From: Adiantum capillus-veneris
Taxonomy: Eukaryota > Streptophyta > Polypodiopsida > Polypodiales > Pteridaceae
Direction of reading: 5' to 3'
Assembly: GCA_014529385.2 (NCBI GenBank)
Contig: CM043963.1
Coordinates: forward strand, 66,444,895 to 66,508,894
DNA length: 64,000 nucleotides
Under the pieces are notes generated by a model. The model worked only from the letters and a program-made list of their open reading frames with translations, ran no database searches and was not told where the DNA came from. Shown here piece after piece: positions 55,374-64,000 of the stretch. Both the position numbers and the translations under genes were made by a program. Each line of letters starts with the position of its first letter. Within the stretch, counting starts at the first letter, position 1.

Positions 55374-55448
55374 TCCTGTCCTCAGGGCATGGCACTTCCC
55401 TTTACTCATGTGCCAGCTCTCGTTCACCGCATCACTCCAGGGGGGATT

Positions 55449-55676
55449 TGTTACCATATACATGTGGTAGTGATGTGTGTGAACACACTAGGACCGCCGG
55501 GGCATTTTTTTCCTCTTTAGGAGGGTTTTTCCCCCCGTGCATTGTATATACGCCCATCACTCTAGGGCTATCTATCTTTCCATTGCACACCAAGTAATAC
55601 ACTCTCTATTGTGTGCCTTGAGATTCCTTCATCTTCTCCAAGCTGTGTGTGTTTCTCTGCAACCCTAATTCCAACA
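55449..55676 (+). repeat. 3' LTR of the nested copia, preceded by a polypurine tract
   Basis: TGTTACCATA...ATTCCAACA, 228 bp. A purine-rich tract (ccaggggggatt) immediately precedes it, and ACTTT follows at 55677-55681. Confidence 0.92.
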
Positions 55677-55681
55677 ACTTT

Positions 55682-58600
55682 TGCTAGCACTTAGAGAGTT
55701 ATGGCCCAAGGAAATTGTGAAGTTGTCAGGTTTGATGCATTATGCACATTAATGTGAAAGAGTTGCTTTCCAAAAAAAACAAGGTTAAAAAACGTGCAGT
55801 TGAATAGGCCTTTACTGTTGCTGAGAGAAAAAGTGGTAGCAACAATGTAGCCACTTCTCATGATTCTTCTACGAGTGGTAAATCACTTTTTTCTAATGCT
55901 TTTGATGGCACCACTTCGTCTGGGAATTCTAGTGAAAAGGCAAAACAGAAGATGTGTTGCCATTATTGTAAATCTAATGATCACTTGATCAAGCAATAGT
56001 GTCCAAAATTGAAGGGAAAAGAGGCTAAGATGAAAGAGGCTAGTTCCACTACAAGTGTAGCAATTCTAGAATATTCTATGAAAGGAAATTGGGGCATTTA
56101 GTGTAGAGTGCACTTATGATCCTTTTGTCCATGATGCATGTATGTCAATTTTTGCAGATGCTCATGTGTGGTACTTTGACAGTGGTGGTACAAAGCACAT
56201 TACCTCTCATTGTGACTTGTTTACCTCTCTCGAGGATGTCCCTCATGGGAATACAGTCACTTGTGCTAACAATGCCTCTTCTCTGGTCAAGGGAGTTGGC
56301 AATATTGTGCTAGCTATTGTGAATGGCAGTTGTTAATGAACTTTATGTACTGGGACAAAAAAGAACCTTTTTGTCTATATTTGCACTTTCTAGACTTGGT
56401 CTTGTTGTCAAATTTGTGGATGACAAATGTACAATTCATGATCTCAATTTTGGTGATGAAATTTTTGCATTTGGTATTTTGTGTTGTGGGCTATATAAGG
56501 TCACTTTGTAGAATTTTACAAATGCAGTTGAGGATTCAAAGACTATTTTAGATACAAGATTTTGGCATGCACGTTTTGGACATCTGAATTTTGCCAGTTT
56601 GCTGCATTTGCAAAAATATGATATGGTTGCTTCTTTGCTGCCTCTTGAAGCACTTGTGAACCATGTTTGTGAAGGGCGTATTTTGGGTAAGACACAACGT
56701 TCAAAATTTCCAAAGGATGGTTCAGTAAGGGCTATATGGAGGTTGCAGCTTGTGTATAGTGATGTTTGTGGGTCCATGCAAATTCCATCCTTGGGCAATT
56801 ACCTTTACTTTGTAATTTTCATTGATGATTAGACATGCATGGTTACATCCGCTTAAAGCTAAGTCCAAAGGGTTTATGTGCTTCAAACATTTTTTGGCTA
56901 TGATTGAAAATGTCTCTAAATGTACTTGGGCACCCTCCGTTCAGATTGAGGGGGGGAGTATATGTCTCATGAGTTTAATGCATTTTTGGCTAGTCGTGGG
57001 ATAAAAACCAATGTACAATTCCATATACACCTCAACAAAATGGTATTGATGAAAGGAAAAACATGTCACTTAGGGAAATGGAATGATGTATTGTCAGAAG
57101 TCAAGCTTTGCAACATTTTTTTTTGGCTTGAGGCTATCATGTAAGCCACTTATGTACTTAATAGGTGTCCTACAAAATCTTTGCAGTCTATGACTCCATA
57201 TGAAACACGGCATGATAGAAAGTCATCTATTGATCACATGCATGTTTTTGGCTGTTTGTTATGCTTTGGTGCCACAAATGCATCACAAAAAATTGGATGA
57301 TAAGGATGTACTTAACAGGTCTCCTACGAAATATTTGCAGTCTATGACTCCATATGAAACACGGCATGCTAGAAAGTCATTTATTGATCACATGTGTGTT
57401 TTTGGCTATTTGGCTTATGCTTTGGTGCCATAAATGCAACGCAAAAAATTGGATGATAAGGTTGTGAAATGTATTTTTGTTGGTTATAGTATTGAAAGAA
57501 AAGGTTATAAGTTGTACCATCCACAAACAAAGTGTATCTTGGTTTCACGGGGATGTTGTGTTTGTGGAAGATTTTGTTCAATCCTTGCTGTCATGTACTA
57601 GAGATAGTGATGTAAGCTCACATGACATTTATGACAGTTTTTTGCCTATTTTCAGTGGTGGAAATTTGAATGAGGTAAATGTACAATCTATGGGGGTTTT
57701 GAAAATTTTATAGATCAGCCTATTACTAATGCAGGTGTACATGGTATAATTGATGTGGAAAGGGCTGAGAATGAACAAGCTAGAGGTATGCCAAAATGGC
57801 TAGTGCATACTTTGCGTGATAGTAAATTGGATGCACCTTTGTTTAGTCGTACTCGTTCAGGTTCTCGCCATGCATATTATGCTCAGATTGGTTTGCTTTG
57901 ATTGTTTCTAGTTTATGTGATGTTGAGGAACCTCTATCTCTTGATGAAGCACAAAATCCAAAAAACTGAATGGATGCCATGCAATCAGAATATGATGCAC
58001 TTATAAAAATGACACATGGAATTTATGTGATTTGCCTCCTGGAAAAAAGACCAGTGGTACGAAGTGGGTTTACAAGTTGAAATGCAAGCCGGATGGTGAG
58101 ATTGATCGGTATAAGGCTCTACTTTTTGCAAAAGGTTATGCACAACAAAAAGGAATAGATTATGAAGAGACTTTTTATCCCACTTGTGGTATGACTAATG
58201 TGCATTGGTAGCTCATTTTGGATGGGATGTAAATCAATCAAATATTGTTACTGCTTTCTTGAATTGTGACATATTTGAGAAAGTTTATGTAATGCAGCCT
58301 CGTGGTTTTGTCATTAAAGGGAAGGAAGATAAATTATACAAACACAAGAAAGATTTGTATGGGTTGAAGAAATCTCCTTGTGCTTGGTATGAGAAAACTG
58401 ACACTCATTTGGTTAAAGGAGGCTTTCGTAAGAGTCCAAGAGAAAGAACTTTGTATGTAAAGTGTGAGGGTGATGTACTTCTCATTGTTGTTCTATATGT
58501 GGATGCTTTGCTGATCACTGGTCCAAATGAGGCACATATTGTTGAATTTAAGGCTGATTTGAATGCTAATTTCAAGATGAAAGATTTGGGGTTGTTGCAT

Positions 58601-59524
58601 CATTACTTGGGCATACAGTTTAAGCAGTGTGATGGTGGTATTGCCTTGTGTCAAACAAGTTATATAGAGACATTTCTATGTAAATTTGGACTTGAGGATT
58701 GCAAACCTATTGCGCCTCCCATGGAAATATGTTTGAAATTGAGTCTCCATGATGCTGGTGATCCTGCCAATGCACTCTTTACCAAACTGTTGCTGGATGC
58801 TATTTATGTATGCAAAACAAGGCCAAATGTTCAGTTTGTAGTCTCATAGGTCAACAAATTTATCCATAGCCCAAGGTCTTAGCATTGGAAGGCTATCAAG
58901 AAGATCTTTTGCTGCTTCAGTAGAAATTTACATCTTGGGTTATTTTATCCCAAGGGGGGATCATTGCCTCTAGATTTACTTGCTTTTTTAGACTCAAATT
59001 GGGTTGGTTGTTGTGACATGTGAGTGTCCACGAGTGGTTTTTGTTTCATGCTTTGCAGTTCATGCATATCATAGTTGAGCAAGAAGCAACCTACTATGGC
59101 CACTTCTAGTTGTGAGACTGAGTACAGGGCAGTCTTTACAGCTACGATTGAGTGTGTATGGCTTAGACGCCTTATGGATGATTTGGGTGTTGGACATGAC
59201 ACTACCAACATCATCTACACTGACAGTTAGAGCACATAGGCAGTTGCGAGGAATCTAGTTTTTCATGCTCGCACAAAGCACATTAAGGTGCATTATCACC
59301 ATTTCATGGGGAGACTCTTAGCAAGAGAGGTTAGTTTGGCTTATATCCCAACATAGGACAACTTCATAGATCTTTCCACAAAGAATTGTCCCGTGAGAAC
59401 TTTGAAGCTTTCCACAAAGACTTGGGCTTGCTCACCTTTGTGGAATGATCATGTCCTTAGGGCATGGCACTTTCCTATACTCTATGTGCCAGCTCTCGTT
59501 CACTGCATCACTCCAAGGGGGGAT
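55682..59524 (+). pseudogene. Older Ty1/copia element, 3' part: gag end and pol, heavily decayed
   Basis: Resumes gag at the codons interrupted by the nested element, then runs collinear with it. Zinc knuckle (CCHYCKSNDHLIK, about 55955), protease (WYFDSGGTKHIT, about 56170), GAG-pre-integrase (about 56570-56700), integrase (about 56710-57100), RT (DVNQSNIVTAFLN; LYVDALLITG at about 58490, with the second catalytic Asp replaced by Ala) and RNase H (about 58950-59330). Many frameshifts and stops. A ~150-bp tandem duplication in integrase (units from about 57160 and 57308) is not in the younger copy. Long dead. Confidence 0.85.
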
Positions 59525-59698
59525 GGCATTTTTTCCCTCACTAGGAGGTTTTTTCCCATGTGCATTGTATATACGTGTATCACTATAGGGCTATATTTTC
59601 TTTCCATTGCCCACTAGGTAATAATACTTTGTTGTGTGCTTTGAGCTTCTTCATCTTCTCCAAGCTATGTGCGTTTCCTTGGAACCCTATTTCCAACA
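59525..59698 (+). repeat. 3' LTR remnant of the older copia
   Basis: Matches the nested copia LTR from ggcattttttccc to the ttccaaca terminus, but lacks about the first 50 bp. The deletion joins the polypurine tract directly to ggcatttttt. Confidence 0.8.
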
Positions 59699-59699
59699 A

Positions 59700-60130
59700 A
59701 GGGAAAGTGTCAAATATTGTGTACATTAGAATATTTTCAATGGACTGACCAATGGCAAGTAATTGCTCCTTGAGGTTTTTAATGTCCACACAAAATACAT
59801 CCATATCATCCTCCTCATGTGTAAACACTCTAGTTGTTTATACACATAAGCAGTTTTCACCAAATTTGAGCTTGCACATAGAAAAGCTAGTTTACCCCAT
59901 GTCTATTTGTTGTTCGTGTGGAACGCTCACAAAGTGAATGTATAGAGTAATATAAGCCTTAACAAAAAGTGCATTGAATGCATGAACCTAGTCATCCTTA
60001 TCATCCTAAAGGGCTTGCGCAACAATAGGAAAACCATATCTAGCTACATAACTACCAGAACCTGCACCCACATCCAAAGGGTCTATATCCTCAAACCCTA
60101 CACCCAACAACCTCCTTATATAGGCCCTCA
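59700..60130 (-). pseudogene. Ty1/copia gag fragment, third copy, opposite strand
   Basis: On the minus strand the sequence encodes pieces collinear with copia gag: a VAQAL.DDKDD..HAFNALF block, KLAFLCASSNLVKTAYVYKQLE (compare ILAGLYASHNEAKIALLRKELE) and HEEDDMDVFCVDIKNLKEQLLA. It ends exactly where the older copia 3' LTR ends (59698), so that element inserted into it. No pol is visible. Confidence 0.6.
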
Positions 60131-60225
60131 TGCAATCATATAAAGAGGACCCCTTGACACATATGCATCTATGTTTATCACTTGTCCCTCTAGACTCTCA
60201 CAAGTGCCTATCAACCTCTTAGGAC

Positions 60226-60255
60226 CCTTGTGTGTGTGTGTGTGTGTGTGTGTGA

Positions 60256-60301
<46 letters not shown>

Positions 60302-60401
60302 GATTACTTGAAGCATGAGATGTTGCACACACCATAAAGCAAACAATTTTAATCCCTCTCTCTATCACACATATGCACTCACATAAACACACAATTTTTA
60401 G

Positions 60402-60450
<49 letters not shown>
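60226..60450. repeat. (GT)n(GA)n and C8(CT)n microsatellites
   Basis: (GT)n(GA)n at 60226-60303, and a C run followed by (CT)n at about 60402-60450. Between them is a short unique segment. Confidence 0.85.
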
Positions 60451-60453
<3 letters not shown>

Positions 60454-60459
60454 AATTTT

Positions 60460-61430
60460 CAAATGCTCTCTCTTCCTATCATAAAAGACATGTACCTACA
60501 AGAGGAGTTTCTAGCTCTTGGAGTCTGACCGGGGAGGGAAATGAAAGGTGGGTTTGTGGAACAAATATAGGGAGACTCCACTCTTAAGTTTTGAAAAGGT
60601 GAAAAGTGAGGCTTGCCACTTGAGATGTTGCCCATGACTCTCCATGGCGGCAAGGACGCAAGCCAAGGGTAGAGAGGAGAAAGCCTACCTTGAACGTGGC
60701 AAAGAAGGAGTGGGTTAAGGTGGTAAGCCACAATTGGGCCATGACAATGTGAAGAGAAAGAGAAGAGATGCCATTGTTGCATGGAATGTGACCATGTATA
60801 GCCCAAACTTAGTCTTTTTAGAGAAGATATAAGGTACTTAGTAGACACACCTTTGCATATGCAAGGCTATAGTTTGATTTGTTTTATGTCAAGGACCTCT
60901 AAACATTTCTTTTTGCAATTCCCTTATTGTGGGGGATATTTGTATTAAGAAAAACAAGATAGATAGAACGTTGCCCATGCAGACAGCCTTGCCATGTATA
61001 TTAAGGACTACGTTTACCCGGATTTTTTAGGGGGCCATCAACCCTTACATGATATACTTAACAAACCAAGAGGATAGTCATAGATTAAGGCTTTTAGATG
61101 ACCCAGAGACACAATATGGCTAAGGAGATTGAGATATTGTACTTGAGAACCCTCAACGGTGATGGCTTTTTGCAATATAAGCTCGTCAAGGGAGAAACCT
61201 TCAAACTTGTTCTATTCCTCTTGTTTTCCCATAAGAGGTTGGATATCTAAATCACTATATGCACATCTTGGCCTCATACTATCTCCTCTAGAATGCTAGG
61301 GTCAAGGGTGCACTTGCTGGCATGTCCTCATTCGAGGACACGTTGACAAAGCTCATTTCTGCCTGCTTATCCGTCGTGAGTGGATTCATAACTAGTGGAT
61401 TTCTCAACCAATGAAGGGCGTGTTTTCTCA
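60460..61430. other. No supported gene; possible LINE 3' end
   Basis: The minus-strand sequence ctttttcttaatacaaatatc..cccacaataaggg..ttgcaaaaag around 60910-60960 resembles the 3' terminus of a plant L1-type LINE lying on the minus strand. The rest is unassigned. Confidence 0.35.
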
Positions 61431-61479
61431 ACTATTGGTAGCTTAGAATCGTGTTCAATATGCTTCCATGTGGTGTTGA

Positions 61480-61880
61480 GTATAGGGCTAGTGGAAATCT
61501 AGTCAAAGGGCAATTCTTAGCATAACGACTAATCCTACCAAATTTGTAGCACATAGTGGGAAATGAATCAAAAGACCTCTTGCTGATAAGCACCAAAGCA
61601 TCCCATATTAAGATCAATTTTTTAAAGAATTTGTTTGTTCATGTTCCACATAAGATGCACACCTTGATATCTAAGCCATATCTCATTCGCAAATTTTTGG
61701 GTAGGAAAAGTACATGTCCCAACTTCGAGGCAATTGATTAAATGTGGTCATGCAACTAGAGCGGGAGGCTTTTAAAGGACACCCACACAAGACAAAAATG
61801 CATTATCTCTTCCTCTGAGCCAAACTCCGATGTCCATGACATAGCACACACAAAAAATAAAGCACCCTAGGTCCCTCATT
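61480..61880 (-). pseudogene. LINE (L1) ORF1 remnant: DUF4283-like segment plus degenerate zinc knuckle
   Basis: On the minus strand, LVWVSFKSLPL.LHDH..SIASKLGHVLFL (about 61720-61800) resembles the WV-x-F-x-x-LP-L...IA-x-x-LG block of the DUF4283 domain in plant LINE ORF1 proteins. It is followed at about 61505-61560 by MCYKFGRISRYAKNCP, a CCHC knuckle with the second Cys and the His replaced. Stops interrupt the frame. No endonuclease or RT domain follows, so ORF2 is deleted or unrecognisable. Confidence 0.5.
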
Positions 61881-61904
61881 GTATGATAAGATCTTGAATG
61901 AGGA

Positions 61905-62280
61905 CCTCTAAAGTTTTTTTTTGGGACAAATCTCACAATATGTGAGAGACTATATTAATAAGAAAAAATCATTACACTAGCACCATGCTCAAAACCAGCC
62001 ATGGTCATGACAATACACTCCAAAGGAGATCGATGACCAGGCTTTTTACAAGCAGCCCTAACCTCGCATACATCAAATCGTCATAGACCTGACGGTGAGA
62101 GTTACCATATTCCACTCGCCTGAGATCTTACCTTTTTGGATCCCAATAATAGTTTCCGTGATTTCTTGGCTGAACTCTTAAGTAGCTGGCTTTAGAGAGG
62201 TAAGAGGCTTGGCAAGTAAGGTGTGCAAGGAGATTGATTTGTCAGGACTTCTAAAGATTTAGTGGGCCATTTCACTTTCT
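61905..62280 (-). other. Possible second LINE 3' end; otherwise unassigned
   Basis: On the minus strand ttttttcttattaatatagtctctcaca..gagatttgtccc ends in a 10-A run at about 61916-61925, like an L1 3' terminus with poly(A). The upstream part shows no domain I can name. Confidence 0.3.
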
Positions 62281-63389
62281 CTTGTTTTACAATGCCAATG
62301 GAATCATGGAATCACCTTCTTTTATACATGTAACACCCAATTCTTTTTTAGTGGAAGGTAGGCACATTTCAAAACATAGTGCACTGCCATATGTTACGCT
62401 TTGATTAGAATTAAAGGCATGAACATGTGGGTCTTTCTCTACTTTAGACCAATTAAGCTCATAAAGCTGAAAGTGTAAAAATACCAGTTGCTTCAAAAGA
62501 GCAAGGATGATTGTGTGAGTCTCCTTATACCATGTGGTCTTCTTTTTGGCTTTCTAAATCAATCCTTTTATAAAAGAAACAATCCATGAAACAAAGAGTG
62601 AAGCACACATTTGATGCCAAAGCACCGAAATTTCTTTGGTTCTGTGGTTTGTAAATGGGTCCTTTCATTTAAATCCTTATATACGGGTCCTTTTTGGCTT
62701 CTAAAGGCTTTACTATCCATATGGACAAAGGTCGTTCAATTTTGGTTGCTTGACATGTGTCCCTTAAAATAGTCTTAAAAATTCATGAAGAGAATTGAAA
62801 CAAAAACAAGGTGAAAGTTCACTATGACCTACATAAAGCTATCAGAAGAATTTATTAATAAAAGGTTTTTATGTGAGAGAAGACAAGAAAGTGATTACTT
62901 TTTTAAAACATATGTTATCACAATAAAATATTATGTTTTTTGAAAAAAATGTCACAATAAACTATTTAGACTACAATATATTTCAAAAATATAAAAAGTG
63001 ATGTTTGAAAAACCACTTGGAAGCATTGTAGCAAATTGAGAAAAAAAGATCAAAGAGGACGAGAAAGATTGTGTGTGACCCAATATTCAATGGCCCTTTT
63101 TAAAGAGAAAGATCTACAAATGTCAACACCTCTCACGAATATTTAGAATTTTTTTTTCCATGTGGCACTAATTCGTAAGTTTTATCCAGTGGTCCACAAC
63201 TGCATCAAAAATCCAACGCTTTACTGAAGACTTGTAGTCCAAAAACCATATCCTTTTAAATGATCTTTCCCAAAAGCTGCATTCATTTTTCAAAATTTTT
63301 TTGGAGGAGATTGCAACAAATGATTTGAAGTTTGAATATAATAATTTTTAATACTTTTGGTTCTTTTTCATGCACCATTAATCATTTTG
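62281..63389. other. AT-rich, no gene seen
   Basis: No ORF with similarity and no clear repeat boundaries. Confidence 0.4.
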
Positions 63390-63513
63390 AAATTAAATAA
63401 ATTTACAAAAGCATGGCACATTACATATAGGCAAGGCCACCCCTTTATATAAAATTAAATAAATTTACAAAAGCATGGCACATTACATATAGGCAAGGCC
63501 ACCTCTTTATATA
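63390..63513. repeat. Tandem duplication, 2 x 62 bp
   Basis: aaattaaataaatttacaaa..gcatggcacattacatatag is repeated with a single difference (cacccc/cacctc). Confidence 0.9.
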
Positions 63514-63836
63514 AAATTAAAAGTCTTCTAATTTTCCAATTACAAGAACCTTTTCATTTTCTATACCCTTCACTTTTGCATTTTAGATGGATTTTTTATT
63601 TTTTTCAAATTGTGGAGACCTAATCACTTTGTAATTAAGACATTTGATGAAGGCTTTTGATTTTTCTAGGTCAAAACTTGCCGTGTAGATCCTTGAGATC
63701 TCTCGGAGTGTATAAAAAGAGAAAACTATAATAACCATTGAGTGTGGTGAAATGGTTATCACAAATCCCTCTTAAATTAAAGAGTTTCTATGTTAGAGAT
63801 TTGAAGTCTCTTGATATGTTCCTATGATATTAGAGC

Positions 63837-63839
<3 letters not shown>

Positions 63840-63920
<81 letters not shown>

Positions 63921-63943
63921 ATATATATATATGTATATATATG

Positions 63944-63978
<35 letters not shown>

Positions 63979-64000
63979 GTATATATATATGTATATATAT
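63840..64000. repeat. (CT)n followed by a long (TA)n/(TATG)n tract at the window end
   Basis: (CT)n at about 63838-63858, then TA repeats with interspersed atgtat units to the end of the window. Confidence 0.95.

Larger units (their letters stand above)
50499..55676 (+). mobile_element. Ty1/copia retrotransposon (5.2 kb), complete, inserted in an older member of its own family
   Basis: LTRs of 227-228 bp with TGTTACC...CCAACA ends, a Met-type PBS variant, one gag-pol frame and a polypurine tract. ACTTT target duplications lie at 50494-50498 and 55677-55681. The flanking sequence on both sides is another, more decayed copia of the same family, broken within gag. Five in-frame stops and no frameshifts in gag-pol. 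Confidence 0.92.

Noticed and set aside
1-64000. CRISPR arrays, rRNA or tRNA genes
   Set aside because: No regularly spaced direct repeats with unique spacers, no rRNA-like blocks and no convincing tRNA cloverleaf were seen.

Overview
The window is nuclear DNA of a land plant. The evidence is a half-size ABCG transporter of the plant ABCG21/22 type spread over nine GT-AG exons, plus plant-type Ty3/gypsy (Tat-like and chromodomain), Ty1/copia, CACTA and LINE elements, MITEs in introns, and very many (GA)n, (GT)n(GA)n and poly-G tracts. Long repeat-filled introns and deeply nested insertions suggest a large, repeat-rich genome. The species cannot be named from the sequence.

Layout: (1) 1-5.4 kb is AT-rich, with a decayed Tat/Athila-like 5' LTR ending in a primer-binding site near 3125. 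It carries two overlapping, mutually homologous small ORFs (1656-2083) that I do not recognise, and a cluster of GTGATCAC palindromes. (2) 5.4-7.16 kb holds a fold-back element with tandem subunits in each arm. Its left outer part is repeated at 18.38-19.07 kb. (3) 7165-17882 is a minus-strand Tat-like Ty3/gypsy element with one LTR only. Its left end is an inverted copy of the first 27 bp of the LTR, and both ends are flanked by the same 5-bp target duplication. (4) 19939-30044 is the only host gene I can support, an apparently intact 790-residue ABCG half-transporter on the minus strand. Its introns carry MITEs, tandem repeats, poly-G modules and microsatellites. (5) 30.6-32.87 kb shows nothing recognisable. 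(6) 32871-49778 is a 16.9-kb CACTA element with GGA target duplications. It carries a TNPA-like gene and a tnp2-type transposase. A young chromodomain Ty3/gypsy element (38655-47460, target duplication TGCTG) split the transposase. (7) 49.85-59.70 kb is an old Ty1/copia element into whose gag a younger copy of the same family inserted (50499-55676, target duplication ACTTT). (8) 59.7-64 kb has a minus-strand copia gag fragment, LINE ORF1 remnants, microsatellites and a terminal (TA)n tract.

None of the large elements looks autonomous: each carries in-frame stops, frameshifts or an inserted element. The most unusual observations are the element with two U3 ends, the tandem overlapping small ORFs, a duplicated integrase zinc-binding module, ~299-bp leader repeats carrying conserved palindromes, and a microsatellite that starts at a splice donor of the ABCG gene.
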